Assembly: GCA_003225315.1 (NCBI GenBank)
Contig: QHZD01000028.1
Location: 1 to 64,000 of the forward strand
Origin: Acidobacteriota bacterium
GTDB taxonomy: Bacteria > Acidobacteriota > Terriglobia > Acidiferrales > UBA7541
Direction of reading: 5' to 3'
Length of the DNA stretch: 64,000 nucleotides
Part shown: positions 24,451-34,064 of the stretch, piece by piece
How positions within the stretch are numbered: position 1 is the first letter of the stretch
Layout: each line of letters starts with the position of its first letter
Position numbers and translations under genes: made by a program
Notes under the pieces: generated by a model
Databases searched by the model: none
What the model was told of the DNA's origin: nothing
The model's input: only the letters and a program-made list of their open reading frames with translations

Positions 24451-25146
24451 CTATAAAACGGGTCTCCCGCAATAGTCGTGCGGCTCTCTGTCAGCGCTCC
24501 TTGCCTTTCTCTGTTTGCCGTTGCCGACTGCGGAAGTATCACGCGCGACCCGGAAGTAATTCCACTTGCCTGGTAAGCCGGAGACGGCGATCGCCTCCCC
24601 GTCTCGTGGACGAGCGGGTGATGAAAGCATGGCAACACGGTGCAGGTAGCCGATTGTTTCTTTGGGTGTTTGTATGAGGTGTGGCTTGTCAGTGAACGGG
24701 TTGATTTTCAATTTCAGTAAGGCGAGGTCGTGGCGCACATCCTCGTCGATAACTTCGCACTCCGTGAAGTTAAAGCTCGCTCGGATACTTAGCGTGGCAC
24801 CTCCGGACTTGTAGTTCTCGAGATTCGGAAGCGCCAGTCCCACGACAAGGGACTTGTGCCCTCCGGTTTGAATAGCCTGAAAACTCTGGACAACATGACG
24901 AGCCGTGACTGCATACCCCTCAGCACTCACGAGAAAGCCGCTGCCCAGGGTGACATAGGCGGGCCTCGATGGAAGTTGAAACTGTCCAGTTGTGCTAGGA
25001 GGTTGCTCGATGCGAAGAGAAATCTGCACAACTGAAGGCCGCATGAATTCGATAGCTTCCGGCAAGGCCATCTTTTTCGTCTGTGCGTGAACGTTGAGAC
25101 TCACCAAAGCCAGAAGGCTGGCAGCTACGACTGGGACTCTTAACAT
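24451..25146 (-). pseudogene. Trypsin-like serine protease lacking the catalytic serine region, probably decayed
   Basis: 231 residues from ATG 25146, with AGGAG 8 nt upstream. A signal peptide (VAASLLALVSLNVHA) precedes a trypsin-like domain with its His (YAVTARHVVQSF) and Asp (VRHDLALLKLKI). After GEAIAVSGLPGKWNYFR the sequence becomes charged and uncharacteristic (GNGKQRKARSADREPHDYC), and no GNSGGP motif appears in any frame before 24372. Either the 3' half was replaced by deletion or frameshift, or this is an inactive homologue. Confidence 0.65.
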
Positions 25147-25401
25147 CAATGGTCTCCTGTGGAGGTAGTGTACTCCTCGGAGTTGGAACGACCGAGGGAC
25201 GATTCCTTGCAGTCGAGCGGGTGAGAATGCCCCAAGAGTTGGTATGTGCGCTCACTTTATTGTTCCGGTAGTCTGCGGGCTGCATTTTCCACCACCAAGT
25301 CCGGCTGAGGCTGTGCTCTGGGAGTTACAGCGCAAACGGAAATTGCCTGGATACGTGAAACACTTGGGCTCCGTCCACGTATATATCTGTAAGAAGGGGC
25401 A

Positions 25402-26139
25402 ATGTCCTATTCGCCCGCACTGATTGCGCATATTTGCGGTGGGTCCCTGGGGTTGCTGTCCGGGACTGCTGCTATGATTTTCCGCAAAGGTTCCCCCGGC
25501 CATGTGCTGGCGGGAAAGGTTTTTGTCGCATCCATGCTCACCATGGGCGCCTTCGCGACGTACCTGGCCATCACGAGGAATCAACCCAACAACATTGGCG
25601 GCGGGATTCTCACCGTTTATCTGATCGGAACGGCCTGGCTGACGGCCAGGCGCAGAGACGGGGAAACGAGCCGTTTTGATTGGGTTCTGCTCCTGATTCC
25701 CCTGGCGAATGGCATCCTCAGCTGGATGACCGGCGTCAAAGTCCTGCGTAGCGGACACAGGTCACTCGACGGAGTTCCTGTTGGAATGATCCTTTTCATG
25801 GGTTCGGTGTGTCTGCTTGCCGCGGCGGGGGACGTTCGCATGCTGGTGAGCGGCGGCGTTGCTGGAGTCAAGCGCATCTCGCGGCATCTCTGGCGCATGT
25901 GCTTTGGGCTGTTCATCGCATCAGGGTCTTTTTTCTTGGGAGGGTCAAACCGCCCACTGAGATTGCTTTCGACCGTGGGGATAGGAAAATATCTATCCCC
26001 GGCTTTATTCAACACAACCTTGTATTTGGTTCTCACTATCCTTCCGCTGATTTTGCTGATTTTCTGGCTCATCCGAGTGCGCTTCACTAATGCATACAAG
26101 GGAAAGCCGGCATCACTTGCATCCACGAGCGCTGATTAA
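25402..26139 (+). CDS. DUF2306-type membrane protein
   Basis: 245 residues with seven or so hydrophobic segments (HICGGSLGLLSGTAAMIF, MLTMGAFATYLAI, GILTVYLIGTAWLTA, WVLLLIPLANGILSW, GMILFMGSVCLLAAAGD, MCFGLFIASGSFFLGG, LYLVLTILPLILLIFWLI). The opening HICGGSLGLLSGTAAMIFRKG and GHVLAGKVFVASML match DUF2306/YozB-like membrane proteins with conserved His. Function unknown. Divergent from the protease remnant. Confidence 0.75.
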   Translation: MSYSPALIAHICGGSLGLLSGTAAMIFRKGSPGHVLAGKVFVASMLTMGAFATYLAITRNQPNNIGGGILTVYLIGTAWLTARRRDGETSRFDWVLLLIPLANGILSWMTGVKVLRSGHRSLDGVPVGMILFMGSVCLLAAAGDVRMLVSGGVAGVKRISRHLWRMCFGLFIASGSFFLGGSNRPLRLLSTVGIGKYLSPALFNTTLYLVLTILPLILLIFWLIRVRFTNAYKGKPASLASTSAD

Positions 26140-26348
26140 CGCGGCAACCGCGCAAATGGACCCGACTTATCGCCCACCAACGCGCAAGTGGGACCTGACA
26201 CTTTAAAATCCCGCCCTCGCATGATTAAATCCCTGGCACCGCGTCTGCTCCATGGCTGTTCCGGGTTTGCGGTGTCCGGAGTTTATCGCGTACGAATTTG
26301 AGGAGAGGAACTCGCGGTCATTGGACTGAAGGCGCGAGAAATTGTGAT

Positions 26349-27833
26349 ATGGCACGCAAGCGTGGCCGGGCCATCTTAAATAAGATTGATTTTTTATTGG
26401 TTTGTACGTGCTTGTGTCTAGCGTATGGATGCTCCGTTAAGGAACCGGCACCAGCGCCTGCATTTCCAGCCTCGCCGATACAGGTCACGACTGCGGCCAC
26501 GTACGCCTATCCGCTCAATATCTCGGCAAACGGCAGATACCTCGTCGATCAAAACGGCAAGCCCTTCCGCATTCAAGGGGACTCCGCGCAGTCCCTGATC
26601 GCCAACCTCACGTATGCGGAAGCAGATAAATACCTCTCGGACAGGCAAAAAAAAGGATTCAATACGGTGAACGTCAACCTGCTCGAGGCCAAGTTCGCCT
26701 TCCATGCGCCAGCCAACAGAAATGGAGATGCTCCTTTCACGAAACCGGGCGACTTTTCGACACCCAATGAAGCTTACTTTGCCTTTGCGGATTCGATCAT
26801 TGATCTCGCAGCATCGAAGGGGATGCTGGTTAGCCTTGCAGCGATGTACCTCGGTTTCCACGGCGGGGACGAGGGCTGGTGGAAGGCACTGACGAACGGC
26901 GTCAACACACAAACCGTCTGCTACAACTTTGGTTTGTACGTCGGAAAGAGGTACAAGAGCCGTAAGAACATCTTCTGGGTCATTGGTGGGGACTACCTGC
27001 CATCAGAAGGATCAGAAGGAGAGTTGCGACTCCGGAGGTTCGTGGAGGGCATCCGGGATGGCGGGGCCAAGCAGTTGTGGGCTGGGGACTGGAATGCCCC
27101 GTGCATATCGACGACGGAGAAAACGTTCGCTCCTCTAATGGATCTCAACGCAGTTTACACATACGGCATTCCGGGGCACCCGGGTACGACATACGGCGAA
27201 GCGCAAACTGCGTACAACGATTTGCCCCCGCACCCTGCTTATCTAAAAGAAACAGGCTACGAAAACGAGAATTGGATTGCGGGCGATCCGGCCTCCGTCC
27301 GCAAATACCAATATTGGGGAATCTTGAGCGGCGCCACGGATGGCGTCTTCTTCGGCAACCGTGACGTCTGGGAATTTGCCACGGCCAGCTGGTGGTCAGA
27401 TTTCCATTTCGGACATAGCCCATGGCAAGCCGCGCTGGATTCGGCCGGGGCATTCGACATGACACGGCTCGGACGACTCCTCGATCCACTGCCCTGGTAC
27501 GACCTGGTTCCTTCCGGGCTCGGCGGAATAAAGAAGCTTGTAACGGAAGGCGGCGGTACCTTTGGACAGTCTGACTACGTCACTGCCGCTGCAACAGGCG
27601 ACGGCAAGGTACTCTTGGCCTACATTCCGCCGGGGACGCGCTCTTCCGGCATCACCGTGGATATGACTGCGCTAAAAGATTCTGCTCGCGCACAGTGGTT
27701 TGACCCAACGTCTGGAAACTACCTGGAAGTGAGCGGGAGTCCTTTCCCCAACACTGGGACAAGGAGCTTCAAAATCCCGGGGAAAAACTCAGCTGGCGCG
27801 GGAGACTGGGTACTCCTTCTTCAGGTCTTTTAG
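26349..27833 (+). CDS. GH140-like (DUF4038) glycoside hydrolase, predicted lipoprotein
   Basis: 494 residues from ATG 26349; the track's start is a TTG further upstream. A lipoprotein signal with lipobox (VCTCLCLAYGC) anchors it. The catalytic domain begins ISANGRYLVDQNGKPFRIQG and includes the TIM-barrel segments GFNTVNVNLLEAKF, FWVIGGDYLP, HPAYLKETGYENENW and YWGILSGATDGVFFGN. A C-terminal beta-sandwich (GKVLLAYIPPGTRSSGITVD, WFDPTSGNYLEV) follows. GH140 members include apiosidases of pectin side chains, but substrate cannot be assigned here. Confidence 0.8.
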   Translation: MARKRGRAILNKIDFLLVCTCLCLAYGCSVKEPAPAPAFPASPIQVTTAATYAYPLNISANGRYLVDQNGKPFRIQGDSAQSLIANLTYAEADKYLSDRQKKGFNTVNVNLLEAKFAFHAPANRNGDAPFTKPGDFSTPNEAYFAFADSIIDLAASKGMLVSLAAMYLGFHGGDEGWWKALTNGVNTQTVCYNFGLYVGKRYKSRKNIFWVIGGDYLPSEGSEGELRLRRFVEGIRDGGAKQLWAGDWNAPCISTTEKTFAPLMDLNAVYTYGIPGHPGTTYGEAQTAYNDLPPHPAYLKETGYENENWIAGDPASVRKYQYWGILSGATDGVFFGNRDVWEFATASWWSDFHFGHSPWQAALDSAGAFDMTRLGRLLDPLPWYDLVPSGLGGIKKLVTEGGGTFGQSDYVTAAATGDGKVLLAYIPPGTRSSGITVDMTALKDSARAQWFDPTSGNYLEVSGSPFPNTGTRSFKIPGKNSAGAGDWVLLLQVF

Positions 27834-27891
27834 AACGGCTTTGAAGGATGGGCCAAGACTCGCCGGGTATGGTTAATGCCCTCGACGCGGC

Positions 27892-28332
27892 CTAGCGCGT
27901 TCCCCTGTTGTGGACATACAACCAGCCTGCGCCATCGCAAGGGCCGCAACGAGCCGCCGCTATGCTCCCAGTGCCCGCACACGCATCACACAGTTTCCAA
28001 TCGTCAGCGTTAAGAGCGCTTCCATTGACTCCCACGCATCTCTTCCCCGCGATGGTCTGTGCGCACTGACCGTTAATTAGGTTTGTGGCGTAGGAAAGGG
28101 CGCCGCAGCGCGTGCACACGGCCACGGGCTTGGGTTTCGTGCTCTCGCCGGGTTTCTTTTCTTGTTCTTCGAGGACTGGCTTCGCGTCAGGCCGGTTCTC
28201 ATTCGGGCACGCGTGGGCCGGAGGAGGAGGCAAATCGCTTTCTCTCACCGGGGTTCTGGGCCAATCGAACGGACAGGAATCACACACGTAACGATACAGG
28301 TTGGGGAAAACCTGCTTCTTTTCAAGCGGCAT
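27892..28332 (-). CDS. Small zinc-ribbon protein with DnaJ-type CxxCxGxG motifs
   Basis: 146 residues with four Cys pairs: CDSC, CTRCG, CDACAGTG and CGPCDGAG. The last two are the CxxCxGxG modules seen in the DnaJ zinc-finger domain. The middle (about 25-70) is Pro/Lys/Glu-rich and disordered. No J domain. It may be a zinc-binding chaperone adaptor or scaffold; function unknown. Upstream of the NCS2 gene in the opposite order, not clearly an operon. Confidence 0.6.
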   Translation of the reverse strand: MPLEKKQVFPNLYRYVCDSCPFDWPRTPVRESDLPPPPAHACPNENRPDAKPVLEEQEKKPGESTKPKPVAVCTRCGALSYATNLINGQCAQTIAGKRCVGVNGSALNADDWKLCDACAGTGSIAAARCGPCDGAGWLYVHNRGTR

Positions 28333-28475
28333 AAACCCTCATCGACAATACTGGAACGCGCCCAAGGCTTCGCGTCTCCTGTCTAGTCTACGACAATGTA
28401 TAGACCATTCGGCCATCACCAATGCTGATCCAACGGAGTCGCCAATCCTGATTTTCCTGCGGTGGCGGATGCGAC

Positions 28476-29771
28476 TTATTCGGCGGAGACGAAGGCGTAG
28501 CGGAGGAGGAAGAGGATGGAGAGGACCCAGATGAGAGGGCTGATTTCGCGGTGGCGGCCAGTGCCCAGTTTGACGAGGGTGAAGGAGAGAAGACCGAGGC
28601 TGAGGCCAGTGGCGATGCTGAAAGTGAGCGGAGTCGTGACGAGAGTGAGGAAGGCGGGAAAGGCTTCGCTGAAGTCGTCCCAGCGGACGCGAGCGACGGC
28701 GCCACACATGAGCGCGCCAACGAGGATGAGCGCGGGAGCAGTGGCGTAAGCGGGAATCGCCGCGACGAGGGGCGCACAAAACATGGCGACGAGGAAGAGC
28801 GCGGCGATGACGACGTTGCCGAGCCCGGTGCGAGCGCCGGCGGCGACTCCGGCGGCGCTTTCGATGTAGCTCGTGACGGTGGAAGTGCCGGTGAGGGCGC
28901 CGAACATGGTGCCGAAAGCGTCGGCGATCAAAGCGCGGCTGGCGCGGGGAAGTTTACCGTCGCGCAGGAAGCCGCCTTCTTCGCAGACGCCGACCAAGGT
29001 GCCAACGTTATCGAAGAGATCGACGAAAAAAAAGACGAAGATGAGTTCGCCAAAGCCGAGTTTTGTGGCGGAGCGGAGGTCCAGCTTGAGGAACGTGCCG
29101 GAAGGGTGCGGCAGGGAGAAAAAATGAGCGGGCCAGTGACTAATGCCGAAAGGAATACCGGCAAGGGTGATGACGACGATGCCGAGGAGAATGGCGCTGC
29201 CGATGCGGCGAGACACCAGGGTGGCCATGAGGATGAGTCCGGCGGCGGCGAGAAGCACTTGGGGATCGGAAGTCTTGCCAAGCCCCACAAACGTGGCGGA
29301 GTTGGCGACGATGATCTTCGCGTTACGCAGACCGATGAAGGCGATGAACAGGCCGATGCCGACGGCGGTGCCGTACTTGAGGCAATCGGGGATGCCGTTG
29401 ACGATTTGTTCGCGGACTTTGGTGAGGGTGAGGAGAAGAAAGAGGAGGCCGGAAAGAAAGACGACGCCGAGAGCGGTTTGCCAGGGCACGCCGCGGCCGA
29501 GAACGATGGAGTAGGTGAAGTAGGCGTTGAGGGACATACCGGGCGCGAGAGCGATGGGATAGTTGGCCCACAGTCCCATGATGAGCGTGGCGACCGCGGA
29601 AGAAATGCAAGTGGCAAAGAGAACGCCGTCGACGGGCATGCCCGCCTCCGAGAGGATGCGCGGGTTGACGACGACCACGTAGGCCATGGTCATGAAGGTG
29701 GTGAGGCCGGCGAGCAATTCGCTGCGGACGGCGGTGTGGTTTTCTTCGAGGTGAAAGACGCGGTCGAGCAA
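28476..29771 (-). CDS. NCS2 purine permease (AzgA-like)
   Basis: 431 residues from a TTG at 29771, with GAGGG 8 nt before it; this gives LDRVFHLEENHTAVRSELLA, the family's usual start. The track's 671-residue ORF adds an upstream out-of-frame shadow of the NUP gene. About 12-14 membrane segments, with TFMTMAYVVVVNPRILSEAG, GMSLNAYFTYSIVLGRGVPW and FFFVDLFDNVGTLVGVCEEG typical of hypoxanthine/guanine/adenine transporters. Lies 56 nt after the NUP gene. Probably imports the bases made outside by the neighbouring enzymes. Confidence 0.92.
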   Translation of the reverse strand: MLDRVFHLEENHTAVRSELLAGLTTFMTMAYVVVVNPRILSEAGMPVDGVLFATCISSAVATLIMGLWANYPIALAPGMSLNAYFTYSIVLGRGVPWQTALGVVFLSGLLFLLLTLTKVREQIVNGIPDCLKYGTAVGIGLFIAFIGLRNAKIIVANSATFVGLGKTSDPQVLLAAAGLILMATLVSRRIGSAILLGIVVITLAGIPFGISHWPAHFFSLPHPSGTFLKLDLRSATKLGFGELIFVFFFVDLFDNVGTLVGVCEEGGFLRDGKLPRASRALIADAFGTMFGALTGTSTVTSYIESAAGVAAGARTGLGNVVIAALFLVAMFCAPLVAAIPAYATAPALILVGALMCGAVARVRWDDFSEAFPAFLTLVTTPLTFSIATGLSLGLLSFTLVKLGTGRHREISPLIWVLSILFLLRYAFVSAE

Positions 29772-29827
29772 ACGGTTTCCCTCTGAAATAAAAAGGTGCG
29801 CCACTATAGGCCGGACGCGGCGGGAGG

Positions 29828-30895
29828 TCAATGCGGGAGCGTGGACTCGCGCTCGGCCCAGTGTTCGACAATGTCGCGGACAATTTTGTCGCCGACGATA
29901 TAAGCCGCTTCGAGAGCGGGAAAGTAAGCGGAGTAATTGCCGGAGACCAGAGCTTTTAGGCTGTCGGCGACGGCGGCGCCGAGCGGCTCGCGATCGTAAT
30001 TGCTCACCGTGCGCAGGACGAGGACGCGCTGAAGGTCGACGCGGCCGCCTTGGCTCAAGAACGTAAGGGCTTGCATGATGCCGGTGTCTTCCATGGCTGC
30101 AATCATGTAATTCCCTTTTCCGGCGGTGTAGTAGCGCGTCCAAGCGTTGGCCCATTCGTTCATCTTGGAGCCGTGCCAAAAAGTGCTCGAAGAAAGCGAG
30201 TCGCCACGAGTGACGAACGGAGGCTTTAGCGCGTCCGGAAAACCGGCGAAGCGGGCGCGCGAGGCGCGGAGAGAATCCGAATCGGAAAGTGGAGTGTCTT
30301 TTGTCATGCGGAATGCCCAAGCGACAAGCTGCGGATTGAGAGTGTAGAGCTCGCCTTCGAGTTGCTCGCGGACCGGTTGTTCGTAGGGAGTTGCTTTGCG
30401 CAGGGGGACATAGCCAGTCGGCCAATTCTCCGGAATTTGGCGGGCATCGATTTCGTAAGCCAGATCGCCATCTAGAACGTGGTCGGCCCAAACGGCTGAG
30501 CCCAACGAAACGTCGGCAGGATCACCGCCGCCGATTCCGGCGATTAGCCAGTAGGCTTTCGAAAGATCGAAGCGCGGGTCGAGGCCGACGGCCATCACGG
30601 AGGCCGCGGCTTTGGCGGTGCCGACACCGGTCAGGATGCCGAGGATCCCGTCTTTGTTGAGGCGGACGTGGTGATAGCCCGCGGGGAGAGCAATGATTTG
30701 ATCAAGGTGCTCGCGCTCGACCCAGAGCTGGTATTCGCCGGGCGTGTCGCCAGTGTCCTCGCTGCGTTCGAACATGGCGACGATTACGACCTTGATCGGG
30801 ATCGGCTTGCTGGATGATGTGGCTTGAGCAAAAAGATGGATAGGAGAGATTGCGACTACGATCAAAATAAGAATGAATCGCTTAAGCCTGCTCAT
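29828..30895 (-). CDS. Purine nucleoside permease (NUP) family protein, exported
   Basis: 355 residues with a signal peptide (FILILIVVAISPIHLFAQAT). The body matches the NUP family: VVIVAMFERSEDTGDTPGEY, GVGTAKAAASVMAVGLDPRF, YWLIAGIGGGDPADVSLGSA and AMEDTGIMQALTFLSQGG. The family shows a nucleoside-phosphorylase-like fold and is linked with nucleoside uptake. Here it is likely a periplasmic purine nucleoside-cleaving or binding protein (inference). Divergent from the secreted adenosine deaminase and upstream of the NCS2 permease, forming a purine scavenging set. Confidence 0.85.
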   Translation of the reverse strand: MSRLKRFILILIVVAISPIHLFAQATSSSKPIPIKVVIVAMFERSEDTGDTPGEYQLWVEREHLDQIIALPAGYHHVRLNKDGILGILTGVGTAKAAASVMAVGLDPRFDLSKAYWLIAGIGGGDPADVSLGSAVWADHVLDGDLAYEIDARQIPENWPTGYVPLRKATPYEQPVREQLEGELYTLNPQLVAWAFRMTKDTPLSDSDSLRASRARFAGFPDALKPPFVTRGDSLSSSTFWHGSKMNEWANAWTRYYTAGKGNYMIAAMEDTGIMQALTFLSQGGRVDLQRVLVLRTVSNYDREPLGAAVADSLKALVSGNYSAYFPALEAAYIVGDKIVRDIVEHWAERESTLPH

Positions 30896-31036
30896 GAATC
30901 TCCATCCTCTTGATTCCGTATATCGGCTATCCTGTGTCGCGCGCGAATGAGACTCTATACCACAGCTAGCAGCCGCGAGAATCCGAATATTGCGTGGGCG
31001 ATTCTATTTGCGGTGACTTCCCGGGAGAAGTTTTCG

Positions 31037-32647
31037 ATGAACAATTCAAAAAACGGTCTTCGACGAATGCTTCACTGGCGTGGGTTATGCGGCATTCTCG
31101 TTGCGTCGCTTGCGTTCACGTGGCCTGCTGCTGGTCAAACCAAAGCGGCGCGATCCTCGGCCACACCGGCAAGTTTGGAGCAGCGCGCGGAAGCCAACCT
31201 CAAAGTCGCACGAGAAAATCCGCTGCAGCTTCGCCAGTTTCTGCTCAAGATGCCGAAGGGCGGCGACCTGCACAATCACCTGAGCGGAGCGGTGTACGCG
31301 GAATCGTGGATCCGTGCGGGGGCGGAGGATCATCTGTGCGTGGAAGTTGCGAAGCTGGCGTTTACGAAGCCGCCAGCGGCGTCCAGCGGCGGAGTCGAGC
31401 AGAATGCGTGCGGCGAGGGCAAGGTTCCCGCTGAGACTGCGTTCAAGGATCAGAAATTGTACGACGCGCTGGTGGATGCGTTTTCGATGCGAGGATTTGT
31501 GCCGTCGCCGGGCGTAACCGGGCACGATCATTTTTTCGATACGTTTTCGAAATTCGGCGGTACGGATCACCGGCACGTCGGCGCGTGGATTGACGAGGTG
31601 GCGACTCGCGCGGCAGCACAAAATGAACAGTACCTGGAACTGATGCACACGCCGGATTTCAGTCATACAACGGCGATCGCTAAAGAAATCGGCTGGCGCG
31701 AGGACTTCGGACAATTGCGCGAGGCGTTGCTCGCACGAGGATTGCGGGGCGATGTGGCTGTCGCCAAGGCCGGCTTGGACCAGGCCGAAGCGCTGCGCGC
31801 GAAGCGAGAGCACTGCGGGCAAGCGGATGCGGCTGCGGCGTGCAGCGTCCAGGTCCGCTACCTTTGCCAGGTGCTGCGCGGCTTTCCCAAGGAGCAGGTG
31901 TTCGCGCAAACGTTGCTGTGCTTCGAGACGGCTTCGGCTGATCCGCGATTCGTGGGCGTCAACCTGGTGATGCCGGAGGATGGCTTCACGGCGATGAACG
32001 ACTACGCGCTGCACATGCGCATGGTCGGGTTCTTGCGCGGGGTATATCCGAAGATTCATGTGAGCCTTCACGCGGGGGAGATTGCGCCCGGCTTAGTGCC
32101 TTACGAAGGACTGTGCTGCCACGTTCGACTGGCAGTGGAGGAAGGGCATGCGGAACGCATCGGACATGGCGTGGACGTGATGTATGAGAATCATCCGCAC
32201 GCACTGTTAAAAGAGATGGCCGCGAAACACGTGATGGTGGAAATCAGCCTGACGAGCAACGACTTGATCCTTGGCGTGAGCGGCAAGGAGCATCCCTTCC
32301 TGGTGTACAAAATGTTTGGCGTACCGATGGCGCTGGCAACGGACGACGAAGGCGTTTCGCGGATTGACTTGACGAACGAATACGTGCGGGCCGTCGAGAG
32401 CTACGATCTGCATTATACGGACTTGAAGCGGATGGCGCGTACGAGCGTGGAGCACAGCTTTCTGCCCGGCGAGAGCTTGTGGAGTGCGCCTGATGTATTC
32501 ACTCGCGCCGTTCCACCATGCTCGCACGATAGTCTCGGCGCGGAAAAACCTTCTTCCGCGTGCGCGGCGTTCTTGAAGGGCAGCGAGAGAGCGCAGCAGC
32601 AATGGGAACTGGAGCGGAGGCTCCACGCATTTGAGGCTGGATTGTGA
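31037..32647 (+). CDS. Exported adenosine deaminase
   Basis: 536 residues from ATG 31037, preceded by GGGAGAAG. A signal peptide (GILVASLAFTWPAAGQ) shows export, unlike classical cytosolic Add. Metal-dependent deaminase motifs: MPKGGDLHNHLSGAVYAESW, HVSLHAGEIAP, RIGHGVDVM and MALATDDEGVSRIDLTNEYV. It resembles the ADGF/CECR1-type extracellular deaminases in having an extended N-terminal region. Converts adenosine to inosine outside the cell. Divergently transcribed from the NUP-NCS2 genes over a 140-nt region, suggesting common regulation. Confidence 0.88.
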   Translation: MNNSKNGLRRMLHWRGLCGILVASLAFTWPAAGQTKAARSSATPASLEQRAEANLKVARENPLQLRQFLLKMPKGGDLHNHLSGAVYAESWIRAGAEDHLCVEVAKLAFTKPPAASSGGVEQNACGEGKVPAETAFKDQKLYDALVDAFSMRGFVPSPGVTGHDHFFDTFSKFGGTDHRHVGAWIDEVATRAAAQNEQYLELMHTPDFSHTTAIAKEIGWREDFGQLREALLARGLRGDVAVAKAGLDQAEALRAKREHCGQADAAAACSVQVRYLCQVLRGFPKEQVFAQTLLCFETASADPRFVGVNLVMPEDGFTAMNDYALHMRMVGFLRGVYPKIHVSLHAGEIAPGLVPYEGLCCHVRLAVEEGHAERIGHGVDVMYENHPHALLKEMAAKHVMVEISLTSNDLILGVSGKEHPFLVYKMFGVPMALATDDEGVSRIDLTNEYVRAVESYDLHYTDLKRMARTSVEHSFLPGESLWSAPDVFTRAVPPCSHDSLGAEKPSSACAAFLKGSERAQQQWELERRLHAFEAGL

Positions 32648-32655
32648 AGGCTAAT

Positions 32656-32712
32656 ATGAAGCTGCGGATTCCGGCCGTCATTGACTCAGAGGCCGAGGAG
32701 AGCACAAACTGA
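32656..32712 (+). CDS. Possible 18-codon leader peptide before the sugar porter
   Basis: ATG at 32656 reads MKLRIPAVIDSEAEESTN then TGA. Its stop overlaps the CTG proposed as start of the sugar porter (CTGA). It has no strong Shine-Dalgarno of its own. It could be coincidental. Confidence 0.25.
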   Translation: MKLRIPAVIDSEAEESTN

Positions 32713-34031
32713 ACGCTCCATTGAAAAAAGCTACGGTTGTTGGCGCGCTGGGCGGTCTGCTATTTGGATTCGACACAGCGGTCATTGCCGGAACTACGCA
32801 CTCGCTCACGACCGTGTACGGATTGAGCGCCAGTCAACTGGGCCTCACTGTGGCCATGGCGCTGGTCGGCACGATTGTCGGGGCAATGTCCGCGGGCATC
32901 CCCGGGCAGAAATGGGGCGGACGCGAGACACTGCGTATCCTCGCCGTGTTTTATGTTTTGTCGGCGTTGGGATGCGCGTTCGCGTGGAACTGGTACGCAC
33001 TCCTCGCGGCGCGCTTCATCGGGGGGCTTGGCATTGGCGGCTCGTCGGTGCTGGGGCCGGTATATATTGCGGAGTTGGCGCCTGCAAAGATGCGCGGCCG
33101 GCTGGTTGGCCTGTTCCAGATCAATGTCGTCGTCGGAATTTTGCTTGCTTATTTTTCCAACTATTGCATCGCCAGGATGGGACTTGGGGCGGCCGAATGG
33201 CGATGGCAGTTCGGAGTCGCGGCGCTTCCAGCGGTCCTGTTTCTGGTGATGCTGTTTGGCATTCCTCCCAGCGCGCGCTGGTTGGTGACGCAAAATCGCG
33301 TCGAGGAAGCGCGTTCGGTGCTGCAATTGATGGGCGCGGAAAATCCTGAGGCGGAGCTTAAAGAAATCGTCGACTCCATTCATTTGGAGCGGCTGCAAAT
33401 TGCAGAACCATTGTTTACGCGGAAATACAGGCTGCCCATTTTTCTCGCGATTACCGTTGGGGTGTTCAATCAGCTCTCCGGAATAAATGCGATTCTCTAC
33501 TACTTGAATGACATTTTTGGCGCGGCCGGTTTCAGCAAAGTTTCCGGGGATTTGCAGGCGGTGGCCGTGGGCAGCATGAACCTGATTGCCACACTGCTGG
33601 CGATGTCGGTCATCGACAAGCTGGGGCGCAAGACACTTTTGTTGATTGGATCGGTGGGGACGGCTGCTTGTCTGGCCGGAGTGTCCAGAATATTCTTTAC
33701 GCAGAGTCACCGAGGCTATCTTCTGTGGCTGCTGGTAGGCTACATTGCCTTCTTTGCAATTTCGCAGGGCGCGGTGATCTGGGTCTATATCAGCGAGGTC
33801 TTTCCCAACCGCGTGCGCGCGAAGGGTCAAGCACTGGGAAGCTCTTCGCACTGGATCATGAATGCGCTTATCGCTTATGCGTTTCCCCAACTTGCAAAAT
33901 CTTCCGGCGCGTATCCGTTTGTACTGTTTGCGATCATGATGGCAGTGCAGTTTTTCGTCGTGCTGTTCTTCTACCCGGAGACAAAAGGAGTCACGCTGGA
34001 GCAGATGCAGCATCGCCTAGGCATTGAATGA
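32709..34031 (+). CDS. MFS sugar porter
   Basis: About 440 residues. The usual family start (a few residues, then LKKATVVGALGGLLFGFDTA) is reached from a CTG at 32709 with GAGGAG 8 nt upstream; the track uses TTG 32721, whose spacing is poor. Sugar-porter motifs: GFDTAVIAGT, GGRETLRILA, ELAPAKMRGRLVGLFQ, QLSGINAILYYLNDIF, DKLGRKTLLLIG and FFYPETKGVTLEQMQHRL. Twelve membrane segments. A proton/sugar symporter of the XylE/GalP type, perhaps serving the fucose or arabinose genes that follow in the opposite orientation. Confidence 0.9.
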   Translation: MNAPLKKATVVGALGGLLFGFDTAVIAGTTHSLTTVYGLSASQLGLTVAMALVGTIVGAMSAGIPGQKWGGRETLRILAVFYVLSALGCAFAWNWYALLAARFIGGLGIGGSSVLGPVYIAELAPAKMRGRLVGLFQINVVVGILLAYFSNYCIARMGLGAAEWRWQFGVAALPAVLFLVMLFGIPPSARWLVTQNRVEEARSVLQLMGAENPEAELKEIVDSIHLERLQIAEPLFTRKYRLPIFLAITVGVFNQLSGINAILYYLNDIFGAAGFSKVSGDLQAVAVGSMNLIATLLAMSVIDKLGRKTLLLIGSVGTAACLAGVSRIFFTQSHRGYLLWLLVGYIAFFAISQGAVIWVYISEVFPNRVRAKGQALGSSSHWIMNALIAYAFPQLAKSSGAYPFVLFAIMMAVQFFVVLFFYPETKGVTLEQMQHRLGIE

Positions 34032-34064
34032 CGGCGACTTAGAAGCCCGCGGCCGCAATCCAGA

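Noticed and set aside
28551-29786. 411-residue plus-strand ORF rich in Glu, Gly, Asp and Ala
   Set aside because: It is antisense to the NCS2 permease; the low-complexity composition arises from the high-GC complement of membrane segments.
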